A DNA stretch of 64,000 nucleotides from Thermoproteota archaeon (GCA_027492035.1 JAOZFT010000020.1:75071-139070); one strand, 5' to 3'; counted from the stretch's first letter, positions 18,451 to 28,535 are shown. Notes: a model not told the origin generated them from the sequence alone. Translations and numbers: made by a program.

Positions 18451-18862
18451 TGTTAAAAGCATATTTTTACAAAACATTTAGGGACTTCTAATGTTTTAGC
18501 TTCACTGCCCAATTTAACTTTTACTTAAGAAACGCAGCAACAAATAAATGAACTTTTTAAGCTTGTACTGCACACTTAAATCAAGTCTCCGCTTACTTTG
18601 TTTATTTTTGATACTTTGAAAAACAACAAAGTTTAACAAAATTTTTAAAGAAGAACATTTCTAAATTATTTTTTCTACTTAGAACACTTCCTAACTTTTT
18701 TCTGGCTTAAAAAATCTTTCACTTGAACCTTTAACCATTGGAAAAATTCATTTAAACTGAAGTTAACAACAGAAAACAATTCTCTTCGCAGCTGGAAAAT
18801 ATAGGAAGAGAAACTGTGAAACAAGTAAAATGTAAATAAATTAGAAGAGGTGATTTTTCACT
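18451..18862. other. Intergenic gap before the HD-domain gene
   Basis: A+T rich with many T and A runs. No plausible open frame, RNA-like GC island or repeat was found. The last 60 bases probably hold the promoter of the HD-domain gene. Confidence 0.4.
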
Positions 18863-19633
18863 GTGTTTAAGGTACCTATTAAAGAAAACGAGAAATTAAA
18901 AACTGTTGTTGACAGAATTAACAGCAACTCGAAAATTCAAACTCTCTGGAAAAGCGCAAACATTACAGCTATTGATAGACTTAACTTTACAGACCATGGG
19001 CCTACACATGCAAAGATTGTTTCAAACATTGCTTTAAGAATTTTTAGGATATTAAGCAAATACGGAATTGTTTCAAATATTGAAAAAGATTACGAATTAG
19101 CGAAGGAAGATGCTGAAATCGTCATTGTATTAGCTTCTGCTCTTCATGATATTGGAATGGCTGTACACAGAGTTAAACATTACTTTTTCAGTGTAGTTTT
19201 AGCTACTGACCTATTAAATGAAGTTCTTGAAGGAATTTACAGTGAAGAAGTGAAAACAATAATTTCGACAGAGGTTTTGCACGCAATTGTTTCTCATCAC
19301 CACGACATTCATCCTCTGACTTTGGAAGCGGGGATAGTGAGGGTTGCAGATGCTTTAGACATGGCTAAAGGAAGGGCAAGAATCCCTTTTGAAATAGGAA
19401 AAATAAGTATACATTCAGTTTCAGCATTATCTATTGAAGAAATAAAAATAGAAGAAGGTAAAGAGAAACCTGTAGAAATAAAAATTAAAATGAGCAATTC
19501 AAGCGGGATTTTTCAAGTGGATGAATTGTTAAAAAATAAAATCAGGAATTCAGGGCTTGAAAAATACTTACAAGTAAAGGCTGAAATAACAGCTGAAAAA
19601 GAAAAGAAAATAATTGATAAATTCACTCTTTAA
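18863..19633 (+). CDS. HD-domain phosphohydrolase
   Basis: A 256-residue protein with an HD metal site: a His-rich FTDHGPTHAKIV, ALHDIGMAVHR, VSHHHDIHPLTLE and RVADALDMAKGR. This arrangement is typical of archaeal COG3294-like HD proteins. The C-terminal 80 residues are a beta-rich tail of unknown role. The likely activity is hydrolysis of a phosphate ester or nucleotide; the substrate is unknown. GTG start after AGAAGAGGTG. Monocistronic. Confidence 0.8.
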   Translation: MFKVPIKENEKLKTVVDRINSNSKIQTLWKSANITAIDRLNFTDHGPTHAKIVSNIALRIFRILSKYGIVSNIEKDYELAKEDAEIVIVLASALHDIGMAVHRVKHYFFSVVLATDLLNEVLEGIYSEEVKTIISTEVLHAIVSHHHDIHPLTLEAGIVRVADALDMAKGRARIPFEIGKISIHSVSALSIEEIKIEEGKEKPVEIKIKMSNSSGIFQVDELLKNKIRNSGLEKYLQVKAEITAEKEKKIIDKFTL

Positions 19634-19893
19634 CCATGTACAACCAAATAAATTTTTGGAAGAAGGTTTGTGGAAAGTTTAAGTAATAACAGGAATATCT
19701 GCTTCCCTCATTGTTTCCCTATTTCAAAAAAGGCCTTTTTTGGGGAAGGTTAGTTATAGGACTTATGTTTGTGTTAAAAGTTCTTTGTCAAAGAAATGGG
19801 ATGTTTCTTGACACTTTTTCAAGTTTTGCCTCCCTTTATACCTTTTCTCACATGGATTAAGGAATGGTTAATGAAGGGGGATATTTTGCTGAG

Positions 19894-20934
19894 CTACTTG
19901 CTAATAGCCTCTTTCAGCGATTCAGGAAAAGGTTTTTTCAGAATTCCTTTTTCAGTAATTATCCCGGTCAATAGAGATGGGGGAGTAATGTCGAAAGCGT
20001 AATAAATAGCTTCAACTTTTTCGGGAGTTATTCTTTTCCCAAAAATTTCAGTTACTTCTTCGCTTGGCCTCTTTTCTATTTCCACATCCTTTATTTCCGA
20101 GCTTAGGTCTATAGTGCTTGTTGGAGCTACAGAATAGAAAGGTTTCTTGTTTTCTCTGCAGACTAAAGCTAAAGGGTAAGTTCCTATTTTATTTACAACG
20201 TATCCCTCCTTGGTTATTCTGTCAGCACCCACTAAAGCTAAATCAACTTTCTCTTTTTCTAAAATTATACCTATTGAGTTGTCAGTTATTACTTTAACGT
20301 TTATCCCCGCTTTTTGAAGCTCCCAAGCTGTTAACCTTGCTCCTTGAAGATACGGCCTTGTTTCCATAACTATAACATTTATTTCCTTTCCTTCTGACTT
20401 GGCAGTGTATATAGGTGATAAAACTGTACCGTAGTAGCTTGTGGCTAATGAACCTGCGTTACATACTGTTATTACTGTGTCTCCATCCCTAAGAATTTTG
20501 TTTCCATGTACACCAATCAATTTATTTGTTTCCTCATCTTCTAAAGTGATTTTTTTAGCCTCTTCAACAATTTTTTGCTTCATTTCCTCAACAGAAGAAC
20601 AATTTAAGGCTTGGTTATAGATCCTGTTTAAAGCCCAGAAAAGGTTTACGGCTGTGGGCCTTGTCTTCTCCAAAAACTTTTTGGCATTCTCCAATTCTTT
20701 CAAAGCATTTTTTAATTCATCTTCCTTGATTTGTAAAGCAGCTAAAGCTAAACCGTAAGCAGCAGCTACACCAAGTGCAGGGGCGCCTCTTATCTCCATT
20801 CTTTTTATAGCTTCACCCAACCTCCTATAATCTCTAGTTTCTATAAACTCAAGCTTCCAAGGCAGTTTTAACTGGTTAATCAATTTAACTTTACCGTCCA
20901 ACCACTCAATGGTTCTAGGAATTCCTAAATCCAT
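19894..20934 (-). CDS. mtnA: S-methyl-5-thioribose-1-phosphate isomerase (MtnA/aIF2B-like family)
   Basis: About 346 residues. Family motifs: RGAPALGVAAAYG, VCNAGSLATSYYGT, ETRPYLQGARLTAWEL, LVGADRI, NKIGTYPLAL and FDITPPSLLTGIITEKG. MtnA opens methylthioribose-1-phosphate to the ribulose form in methionine salvage; archaeal relatives also act on ribose-1,5-bisphosphate, but the Cys/Asp motifs here are MtnA-like. ATG 20934 is preferred: GGAGG lies nine bases upstream, and the longer TTG version would bury this site inside the gene. No other salvage genes are adjacent. Confidence 0.88.
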   Translation of the reverse strand: MDLGIPRTIEWLDGKVKLINQLKLPWKLEFIETRDYRRLGEAIKRMEIRGAPALGVAAAYGLALAALQIKEDELKNALKELENAKKFLEKTRPTAVNLFWALNRIYNQALNCSSVEEMKQKIVEEAKKITLEDEETNKLIGVHGNKILRDGDTVITVCNAGSLATSYYGTVLSPIYTAKSEGKEINVIVMETRPYLQGARLTAWELQKAGINVKVITDNSIGIILEKEKVDLALVGADRITKEGYVVNKIGTYPLALVCRENKKPFYSVAPTSTIDLSSEIKDVEIEKRPSEEVTEIFGKRITPEKVEAIYYAFDITPPSLLTGIITEKGILKKPFPESLKEAISK

Positions 20935-21273
20935 TCCTAAAAACCTCCAAAAATTTTTTGCCAACTCGAAACTTTCCCTTTTACAGTTCCTTCCTTCACA
21001 CCCTCCACAAAACCTGTGAGATTCTGAAAAATAAAAAAATCTGTAGATGGAAAACTTTTAAAAATGAATTTTTAAGTGGATGAAAAAGAAATCTTTAACA
21101 GTACATTAAATGTTAATTAAGAAACTGTTTAAAGTCAGATAAGAAGGAAGAACTTAGTTTAATGACTTAAGCAAATTTTTAGTAGAGTCCAGGCGCCATT
21201 TTTTAAAAAAGGTAATTCTTCTCTAAAGCCCCTATCCCCAGAGAATTTTTCCTGGTGAAAAGGTGAAAAATTT
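20935..21273. other. Divergent intergenic region
   Basis: Lies between the divergent mtnA and SDR genes. It should contain both promoters; A/T-rich TATA-like stretches occur around 21058-21080 and 21110-21130. Nothing coding is visible. Confidence 0.35.
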
Positions 21274-22257
21274 TTGAAAGTTTTAGTTACTGGTGCCTCA
21301 GGTTTCATAGGTCATTGCCTCAGTGAAAAATTGAGGCAAGAAGGCTACAATTTAGTTGCAGCGGTACGTAACGTAAAGAAACTTAAAGACATCAAGAACT
21401 TATTTTCAGAAGTTAGAGTTGTTGATTTCAGGAAAAAGGACACTATAAAAAATGTAACAAGGGATGTGGATTCTGTAATACATTTAGCTGCTCATTTCAA
21501 GTTTCACACTGAATGGCGTCTGCTTTACGAAACAAATTTTTTAGGCACTAAACACTTGGTTGAGGATGCTGCTAAGCATAAAGTGGAGAAATTTATTTAT
21601 ACAAGTTCAACTGAAGCCATTGGCCCAGTAGAAAACATACCTGCAACTGAAGACACACCATGCAACCCTTCCTACGACTATGGCAAATCAAAACTAATAA
21701 CTGAACAATACCTTAAAGAAAAAATGAAAGAGGGGTTCCCTGCAACAATTATTAGACCTACAGGAGTTTATGGACCCCGTGACAAATACGTCTCTTACCA
21801 AACAATTAAAGCAATAAACAATGGAAAACTGAGTTTCCTGCCCGGCAAAGGAGACAAATACATCCAATTCACTTACGTCGAAGACGTGGTTCAAGGTTTT
21901 GTCAAAGCTTTAGAAAATGAAAAAAGCACGGGAGAAACATACATAATTTCCAGTGACGATTACTACACTTACAAAGAGGCTTTTCAAGTGATTGCTTCAA
22001 TTTTAAAAGTTAAACCACCAGAAAAAACAATTCCTGTTTGGCTAGCTACATTTATTGTTGGAATAATAGAGTACATTAACAGGTTGAAAGGAGTTGAAGA
22101 TTTCGTTATGCACCGTTCCGTTGTCAGAGACATGCAAACAAACCGGGTTTACAGTAACGAAAAGGCAAAAAAGGAATTAGGTTACAAACCCCTTTACAAC
22201 CTTAGAAAGGGAATGCAGAAAACAATCCAATGGTACAGACAAAGAAACCTGCTTTAA
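21274..22257 (+). CDS. NAD-dependent epimerase/dehydratase (extended SDR)
   Basis: A 327-residue extended short-chain dehydrogenase. The N-terminal nucleotide motif is VTGASGFIGHCL, and the catalytic YDYGKSK holds Tyr and Lys, with TSSTEA supplying the Ser/Thr. The 3-beta-hydroxysteroid dehydrogenase/dihydroflavonol reductase branch is suggested by RPTGVYGPRD and QFTYVEDVVQGF. The substrate is a sugar nucleotide or an isoprenoid/sterol-like alcohol; this cannot be decided. The start is TTG after AAGGTG. Confidence 0.82.
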   Translation: MKVLVTGASGFIGHCLSEKLRQEGYNLVAAVRNVKKLKDIKNLFSEVRVVDFRKKDTIKNVTRDVDSVIHLAAHFKFHTEWRLLYETNFLGTKHLVEDAAKHKVEKFIYTSSTEAIGPVENIPATEDTPCNPSYDYGKSKLITEQYLKEKMKEGFPATIIRPTGVYGPRDKYVSYQTIKAINNGKLSFLPGKGDKYIQFTYVEDVVQGFVKALENEKSTGETYIISSDDYYTYKEAFQVIASILKVKPPEKTIPVWLATFIVGIIEYINRLKGVEDFVMHRSVVRDMQTNRVYSNEKAKKELGYKPLYNLRKGMQKTIQWYRQRNLL

Positions 22258-22487
22258 TCTATCTCCACAAAGATCAAAGCTTAACTATCCGAGGATTCAC
22301 AATGAATTTACGGCCAATAGAAAAGAGAAAATAAATTTTAAACATAATACGTCATAATTTGAGGTGGTTTTGTAGTGAATATGTTAAATGGTGAGTGAGA
22401 GAGAAATCCTAAAGACTTACATTTCTATGTCTTAACATATTGAAATAGTGAGTAGGTTGAAGGTAACTGGGTCAAATATAAATGTAA

Positions 22488-22625
22488 CAGTTAAAAAGGT
22501 TAGAAAGAAAAATTCTTAATTTACAGAATGTTTTGGAGACAGCTGAAGAACTAGGATTAATAAAGGTGCCAGATGGAAAAATGGTGCTAACAGAGGAGGG
22601 GAAAAAGTTTTTAAGTTTACATTGA
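22488..22625 (+). pseudogene. Fragment of a winged-helix-like protein
   Basis: An open stretch of about 45 codons with no start codon reads like the C-terminal half of a winged helix domain: LETAEELGLIKVPDGKMVLT, then EEGKKFLSLH and a stop. The helix-wing pattern is typical of archaeal transcription factors. The upstream half is not recognisable, so this is a remnant. Confidence 0.4.
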
Positions 22626-22718
22626 AAGGGTTTAGGATAAGATCGTGATTTAATGACCTTTATTGGACTGTTCATTTTAAATAGCTTGGCATTGATAAGA
22701 ATCTACTGACATAATCTA

Positions 22719-22930
22719 TTATTCATTTTTGTTTCTTATTACTATCCTAAAGAAGAGGTATGCATCCCTATCAGCTAAAACCCTGATTGTTTCCTTTATC
22801 AAACCTGGAACTTACTCTCTGGGGATTTTAAAGACTTCTTTCCTTTCCTCTAAATCTTCATGTTTTTCAGGTGTCTTGATTCAGCTCCACCTGGTTTTTC
22901 TTCATCTACTATTTTCAATTTCACTAATGT
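22719..22930 (-). pseudogene. Degraded small gene of unknown family
   Basis: Minus-strand coding-like fragments in two frames: KIVDEEKPGGAES, then PEKHEDLEERKEVFKIPRE, a stop, then VPGLIKETIRVLADRDAYLF to a final stop. One frameshift and one in-frame stop break it. The charged composition and continuity argue for a former protein of about 65-70 residues. I do not recognise it. Confidence 0.35.
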
Positions 22931-23436
22931 AGAATTATTTCTGGTCACTTATCAAACTATTTCCTGTTTAAAGGTGAACAACTCTGTTATAAACAAACTT
23001 TTCTTGCTCATTTAATTGTAGAGGTTACTTGAATCCTTATGGTTGTCTCAAGCTCTGGAAGAGTAATAACAGTTGTTGAAGTTGGAGAGTGAGGAGTTAG
23101 AGGGAGATGAGATTAAGGCTAGAAACATACATTCATGTTTGTTAGGGTTTTTGTTTATTTTTCTCGAGTAGAGGGGTGAAGCGATGGATTTTTCCAGGCA
23201 GGGGTTTGGTGAAGTGAGTTTATGGGTTTAATGTGTTGGGAGTTAATTATTTCGGTTTCCTTTTCGGTGCAGGTTAAAAACAGTTTTCTGGTCTTTCTGG
23301 CGGGGTTCAGTACCTTTTTTGTGGATGAATTTTTCAGGTTTAATTTTTGGAAGGATTGAAAATCCTTACCTTATTTACTGAAAATAAATAATTTTTAAAT
23401 AAGGGTGAAGACATCATTTAATTCGGGAAAACGGAA

Positions 23437-25275
23437 ATGTGTAAAGGATTAAATAAGAGACTTATCAGGATTCTCTATGTTGATGATGAAAAAGATTTTC
23501 TTGTCATTGCTAAGCGTTTCTTGGAGAAGAAGTGGGGAGGCAGGTTCCAAGTTACTTCAGCCTCTTCTGTTGAAGAAGCTTACGAAAAAATCAAGGAGAA
23601 AAGATTTGATGTAATAGTTGCCGATTATGTTATGCCTGGGAAAAGTGGTTTAGATTTTCTGAAAGAATTTAGGGAGAAAGACAAGTTAACCCCTTTCATT
23701 CTTTTCACTGGGAGAGGAGGGGAGGAAACTGTTATAAAAGCTTGGAGATTTGGTGCTGATGGGTATGTTAAAAAGGGAACTGATCTTGAAAACATGTTTT
23801 CTGAACTGGTTGACAACATTGAAAGAGCTCTTGAGAGAAATATTTTGCGTAAATATGTTGATAATGCAGATGTTATTTTAAGTATGATTGGTTCAGACTT
23901 TAAAGTATGGTTCATAAATAAGAGGGGCTGTGAAATTTTAGGCATTGAACCAGAGGAAATAGTGGGTAAAGACCCAACTCTATTTATCCCTGAACAATTT
24001 AGGGATGAAGTAGTGAATGTTTTTGAAAGGTTGTTGGCAGGGGAGGAAGATGAATCTCTGAAGTACAGAGAAAACCCTCTCTTTACAAAGGATGGTGAAG
24101 AGAAATGGTTTACTTGGCGTAACATCGTTTTAAGAGACTCTGAAGGCAGACCTATAGGGATACTAAGTTCAGGCAGGGAAATAACAGAATACAAAAAAGC
24201 ACAGCGTGAACTTAAGGAATTAATGGAGCAGTACAGACGCGTTTTTCAAGGTCTCAGGGATGAAATTTATATTGTGGACCAAAACGGCCAAATACTGGAA
24301 ACAAACGATAAAGCATGTTTGGAAACAGGTTTCACGGAAAAAGAATTGTTGGACATGAAGATTTGGGAAATAAATGAGGGAATGACTGAAAAAGATTGGT
24401 TAGCTTTGAAGAGGAAGATTGATGAAAAAGATAAGGATGGGTTTGTTTTTGAAACTAAACATAAAAGGAAGGATGGGTCAATTTATTGGGTGGAGGTAAG
24501 TAGTCAACCGATAATTTATAGAGGGAAGAAAGCTTATTTAGGAGTTAATAGGAACATTTCTGAAAGGAAGGAAGCAGAGGAAAGGTTGGAAGAATTTACT
24601 TACATGGTTTCACATGAATTAAACGCTCCTTTAAGAAGTATAGTGGCTTATGCAACTTTCCTTTTAGAGGATTATAGTGATAAACTGGATGAGCAGGGTA
24701 AGAAGTATCTTGAAAGGCTGAAAGAGAACTCTCTCCGTTTACAAGAAATGATTAAGGATTTGTTAACTTTATCTAGGGTTGGTAGGGGAGCTGTAGAGTT
24801 TGAAAAAGTGGATTTAAACCAGTTAGTTGATGAAGTGAGGGAGTCACTTGGAGAAAGTAGAGGTGAAGTTATTTACAGCAATTTGCCGACGATAGAGGCT
24901 TCAAGGGTTCAAATGAAACAGTTATTTCAGAACTTGATAGATAACGGTTTAAAATTTAATGAATCAAAAAAACCTGTCGTGAAAATAGAGTGCAAAGTAG
25001 AAGGGGAAATGTACCACTTCAAAGTAATAGATAACGGCATAGGAATAAGGAAAGAGAATCAGGAAAAGATTTTTAAACCATTTACTAGGTTGCATCCTTT
25101 AAAGTATAAAGGAACGGGTATAGGTCTCTCAATTTGTAAAAAGATAGTTGAAACACTTGGGGGAAAAATATGGGTTGAAAGTGAACCTAACAAGGGGTCT
25201 GTTTTCCATTTCACTCTACCTAAGAAGAAACATAGTGAAGGAACCCCTCCAAAACTTTTCATCAAAGAGTCTTGA
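23437..25275 (+). CDS. Hybrid sensor: REC-PAS-PAS-histidine kinase
   Basis: A 612-residue soluble signalling protein. Residues 9-130 are a receiver domain with the acidic pair D16-D17, phospho-acceptor D63 and lysine in GYVKKG. Two PAS domains follow (about 138-255 and 265-380). HisKA carries H393 in MVSHELNAPL. The ATPase domain has N503 in NLIDNGLKFN, DNGIGI and GTGIGLSI. There is no membrane segment, so it senses an internal signal through PAS. It is an orphan with no separate response regulator beside it. ATG start with no clear Shine-Dalgarno. Confidence 0.92.
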   Translation: MCKGLNKRLIRILYVDDEKDFLVIAKRFLEKKWGGRFQVTSASSVEEAYEKIKEKRFDVIVADYVMPGKSGLDFLKEFREKDKLTPFILFTGRGGEETVIKAWRFGADGYVKKGTDLENMFSELVDNIERALERNILRKYVDNADVILSMIGSDFKVWFINKRGCEILGIEPEEIVGKDPTLFIPEQFRDEVVNVFERLLAGEEDESLKYRENPLFTKDGEEKWFTWRNIVLRDSEGRPIGILSSGREITEYKKAQRELKELMEQYRRVFQGLRDEIYIVDQNGQILETNDKACLETGFTEKELLDMKIWEINEGMTEKDWLALKRKIDEKDKDGFVFETKHKRKDGSIYWVEVSSQPIIYRGKKAYLGVNRNISERKEAEERLEEFTYMVSHELNAPLRSIVAYATFLLEDYSDKLDEQGKKYLERLKENSLRLQEMIKDLLTLSRVGRGAVEFEKVDLNQLVDEVRESLGESRGEVIYSNLPTIEASRVQMKQLFQNLIDNGLKFNESKKPVVKIECKVEGEMYHFKVIDNGIGIRKENQEKIFKPFTRLHPLKYKGTGIGLSICKKIVETLGGKIWVESEPNKGSVFHFTLPKKKHSEGTPPKLFIKES

Positions 25276-25298
25276 ATTTATTCCTTACCTCTTATTTC

Positions 25299-27326
25299 CT
25301 AAACTTTTACGCTTGTGACCTTTAATAATTCCCTTCTTTGCTCAGCCATCTTTTTCCAAGCTTCGCTTGCAGGCTGAGAAGCTTTTTCAGGGAAAACATC
25401 CACTTTTGTTTCAAGTAAGATCGGGAAGGGGGCTGTTATTCCTAAACCGAAACCTAATGCTTCATGAGTAGCTAAACCTGAAAGGTAACGCTTCATGTAG
25501 TTTCCACCATACTCAGTATACCTTATTACAGCATCTTGATCATTTCCTGATTTTAACCTGAAACACAGCACAGTGTTACATTGCGATATAACTGAGTTAT
25601 GGACGAGAAAGTATCCTTCACCTGCCAAGTACCTGTTTGAGGTTGTTTGCAGGTCGTAAACTATTTTCACTCTTCTTTCATTTATTTTTTCAACCTCTGA
25701 AAAAGATACTTCACTATTTTTCAGCCTCAAAATTTTCATTCCCTTCTTCACATTTGAAGCAAGTGTTTCCTTTACTTGGTTTCTGGACAGTATGTAAAGT
25801 TTATGTTTCGGGGTGCATTCTATTCTGAAGCCATCTTTTGTTTCAATGTCTAAAACCAAGTTTTTCTCCTTCTTTTTCATTAAAGCCTGAACAACAGCCT
25901 CTTTTACAGCAAGTTCTTTGTTTATGTAGGGCAATGTTAATTGACGGCTTGGGAAAAGTATTTCTTCGTTACCAACTTTAACCCTTTCACTATACTGTTT
26001 AACTTCCTCAAACAATTCCTTAATTGGAACCAGTTTGTCTTGTAAAATTATTTCTGTATGTTCTGGTACACATTTTGAGACATACGCGGGTCTTTGGGTG
26101 ACAACTACAAAACCTATGTTGTAGCCTCCTGCTTGGCTGATTGCTTCAATAAAAACTTTATCTACTTTTGTTGCTGAGGGGGAGCCAAGTATGGGGGCTG
26201 TTTTTTCAGGTATAAAGTATTGGGCTTCTTCAACAACCAAAATAACAGCGAAATCTCCCTCTTTCCTTCTTTTGATGCCGTACCTAACTATTTTCTTTAT
26301 TATTTCACGTGTTGTAATGTATTGGTCGTCTAAATTTGAGTCTAGAGAGTAATCAATCACTACCACAGGTTCCTTGTAAATCATTTCAATAATGTCTAAT
26401 TCCTTCTCTTTCTTCTTTTTCAGGAACCCTCCCTTAACTTTTAAAGTCCACTCTAGGTAATCCAAGTCTTTTTCGCTGTTTCTTTTGCTCATTGAGTAAC
26501 TTAATTCACTAGCAACTGTTAAAAGGTTTTTAGGTGTTAACTCCATTTTCCTGTTTAAAACTTCAATCACTGAGTCCCTAACTAACTTACCTACAGAAGT
26601 GTTTTTGTTTAAGCCAAGCCTGTCAACTACCACGTACGGCTCTAAAACTTCGTTTTTTGGAAGAAAGCACCGGTAAGAAAAAACTTTAGCACCGAACCGG
26701 CTTAACACTCCATACTCTCCCCTTCTGTCTAACACAACAAACCTTGGGGGAGGGTCAAAAGTTTCCATTGAATTTTTTATCATGTTTACGACAAAACTGG
26801 ATTTTCCTGACCTGGTCATTCCAGCTATGAACAAGTGGCCTTTAGCCACAGCTCCCAGGTCCAAGTAAATAGGTATGTCGAAGGAAACGGTTTTCCCAAT
26901 AGGTAAGTAAACTCCGTCTTTGTTAAGGTTCCCTTTGCCAAGTAATTTATTTAATAACTCCTTTGAAGGCTCGTAAACTAAAGCCCAGGTGGAAGGCACT
27001 GTTTCAAGTGACCTAAACTTTTTGTTTTCGTTGTCGTAGTAACCTAAAGGTTCAGCTAAGGCTACAAAGTACTCTATGTGTTTTCCATGTATAAAATTTA
27101 TTCCTCTGCTTCCAGCTAAGGGTCCAGCTGACCCTATTTTCATTTCTGGGTTGTAGGGGTAAGAATCAAAAACCCTCAGCAAAACATAGCAGGGGTGAGT
27201 TAAGGAGTGTTTAAGGGGATGTTCAATTAAGTAGTAACCTCCAATTCTTACCTTCTTTCCTTTCAGAACCACAAAGTAAATTTCATCTATTGTGGAGCCT
27301 GAAAGGATTCTTCCGATCTGTTTCAT
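25299..27326 (-). CDS. herA: HerA DNA translocase/helicase containing a mini-intein
   Basis: A 675-codon precursor of the hexameric HerA ATPase, which works with NurA nuclease to resect DNA ends. The N-terminal HAS-barrel opens with IGRILSGST. Walker A is GMTRSGKS (169-176) and Walker B is VILVVEEAQYF (361-371). The conserved HerA segment QRPAYVSK / SVISQCNT is split by residues 419-577, an intein that must splice out to give about 516 residues. The C-terminus is normal. It overlaps the end of nurA by 44 bp and is translated after it. Confidence 0.93.
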   Translation of the reverse strand: MKQIGRILSGSTIDEIYFVVLKGKKVRIGGYYLIEHPLKHSLTHPCYVLLRVFDSYPYNPEMKIGSAGPLAGSRGINFIHGKHIEYFVALAEPLGYYDNENKKFRSLETVPSTWALVYEPSKELLNKLLGKGNLNKDGVYLPIGKTVSFDIPIYLDLGAVAKGHLFIAGMTRSGKSSFVVNMIKNSMETFDPPPRFVVLDRRGEYGVLSRFGAKVFSYRCFLPKNEVLEPYVVVDRLGLNKNTSVGKLVRDSVIEVLNRKMELTPKNLLTVASELSYSMSKRNSEKDLDYLEWTLKVKGGFLKKKKEKELDIIEMIYKEPVVVIDYSLDSNLDDQYITTREIIKKIVRYGIKRRKEGDFAVILVVEEAQYFIPEKTAPILGSPSATKVDKVFIEAISQAGGYNIGFVVVTQRPAYVSKCVPEHTEIILQDKLVPIKELFEEVKQYSERVKVGNEEILFPSRQLTLPYINKELAVKEAVVQALMKKKEKNLVLDIETKDGFRIECTPKHKLYILSRNQVKETLASNVKKGMKILRLKNSEVSFSEVEKINERRVKIVYDLQTTSNRYLAGEGYFLVHNSVISQCNTVLCFRLKSGNDQDAVIRYTEYGGNYMKRYLSGLATHEALGFGLGITAPFPILLETKVDVFPEKASQPASEAWKKMAEQRRELLKVTSVKV
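25596..26072 (-). mobile_element. Mini-intein inside HerA
   Basis: In-frame insertion of 159 residues. It begins with Cys419 (CVPEHTEIILQ), has a block B TPKHKL with its His, a block F YDLQTTSNRYLAGEG and ends FLVHN with Ser578 as the first downstream extein residue. It has no homing endonuclease, so it is a splicing-only mini-intein. It sits in the conserved SK/S(D)VxSQCNT motif of HerA next to the ATP-binding machinery, a typical site for inteins. Removing it restores an uninterrupted HerA match. Confidence 0.92.
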
Positions 27327-28488
27327 CTACATTTTCACCCCTCACTTTTTCACCGAAGTGCAAATCAAGCAAATCCAAGTCCTTAAGTGAAAAATTCCCT
27401 TCCTCTATTTCGTTAATCAATTCTGAATACAGGGATAAGTATCCCGTGGATACTGCTTCGTCTGTGAGTTTAGATAATGCATCTGCTTCATATATTGGAT
27501 AAGGTAGGCCAGTTAAAGGATCTGATACACCTATTAAAGACGAAACTATTTTATTGAAGCTTTTTAAGAGGTAACTGGGAAACTCAACTCTGTAAACTTT
27601 GTTCTCAACTGTTTTTATGTAGAAAGCGTAAATATTTGCGGCCCCTCTTTCCCCAACCGATTTACCTTTGTAAACATTGCTCATTAACCCTCTTACTTTG
27701 AAAGGGGGAGTGTACTCCCCTTTCTTTAAAACAGGGTTCAACAGGCTCACATCTGGTACAGCAACTCTGTGGAAACCTTTTGAAGTAAACGGAATCTCAG
27801 AAAGCAATTTCTTTGAGTAATGTGTACTTCTACATCTTTTGATGAAACCTATTAAGCCTATGTTTCTTTCTTCGCACTCTTTAATTAAGGAAACAGCTGA
27901 AGAAACTGTTTCCTTAAATAATTCAAGGTAATCAACTGAAGAATAAATTTTGTTTGGGTAATAAACATTGTTTATCAGTAAAGATCCGTCGAAGAAGAGA
28001 ATGTCAGGCTTACATTCCTCAATTAACTTTTTTGCTAATTTAAACTGAAAATAGAAACCCAATAAACCAGCCCTTAACTTAGGAAATTTTTCAGTAACCC
28101 ATATGTCATTGTTGAGGAATGTAATTACCAAGGGCTCTCTAATCAGCTTGAAATCTTTAAAAACAACACCTACAGCTTTTATTGAGGGAAGAAAACCTGA
28201 AACTAAATTTAAACCACTTACACCAGTATCAACACCTGCAAAAACCCCTTTAGAATTCTTTCTCTTAACTTTACCAACATTAACTCTCTCCTTCAAAACC
28301 TCAATTAAATACTTCCTTTGAGAGGCTAACTCCTTCAAACGCAACAAAATTTTCTGGTAATTGTTTACAGGTTCCTCAAGGCTGCTAAACAGTCCTGAAA
28401 CCTCAATTAAAGGTCTAACTCTGCGCTTAACAGAAGTCTCAAAATAGTTCTCGATCACTTCTTTACTTAACGCTGCTTGCGGAATCAT
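27283..28488 (-). CDS. nurA: NurA 5'-3' nuclease
   Basis: A 401-residue NurA nuclease, partner of HerA. RNase H-like fold motifs are present: FAGVDTGVSG with metal-binding D87, LFFDGSLL with D167 and the C-terminal EFPSYLL region. With HerA (and Mre11-Rad50, absent here) it makes 3' overhangs at broken ends. It is the first gene of the nurA-herA operon, with a 44 bp overlap that implies coupled translation. ATG start. A palindrome lies about 33 bp upstream. Confidence 0.87.
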   Translation of the reverse strand: MIPQAALSKEVIENYFETSVKRRVRPLIEVSGLFSSLEEPVNNYQKILLRLKELASQRKYLIEVLKERVNVGKVKRKNSKGVFAGVDTGVSGLNLVSGFLPSIKAVGVVFKDFKLIREPLVITFLNNDIWVTEKFPKLRAGLLGFYFQFKLAKKLIEECKPDILFFDGSLLINNVYYPNKIYSSVDYLELFKETVSSAVSLIKECEERNIGLIGFIKRCRSTHYSKKLLSEIPFTSKGFHRVAVPDVSLLNPVLKKGEYTPPFKVRGLMSNVYKGKSVGERGAANIYAFYIKTVENKVYRVEFPSYLLKSFNKIVSSLIGVSDPLTGLPYPIYEADALSKLTDEAVSTGYLSLYSELINEIEEGNFSLKDLDLLDLHFGEKVRGENVDETDRKNPFRLHNR

Positions 28489-28520
28489 GAAGAGTACACC
28501 AGAAAAGAAGCATATTTTTT

Positions 28521-28535
28521 CATATTTTAAATATG
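28521..28535. promoter_or_regulatory. Palindrome between nurA and the CARF regulator
   Basis: CATATTTTAAATATG is symmetric around its central base and lies 33 bp upstream of nurA on the divergent side. It contains a TATA-like core, so it may be the nurA TATA box, an operator, or both. Confidence 0.35.

Larger units (their letters stand above)
22258..23436. other. 1.2 kb gene-poor stretch holding relics
   Basis: No intact gene. It contains a winged-helix-like remnant on the plus strand and a degraded small gene on the minus strand, listed separately. The segment 23150-23350 is G/T-rich with no sustained open frame and may be an untranslated leader or an older relic before the histidine kinase. 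Confidence 0.5.
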
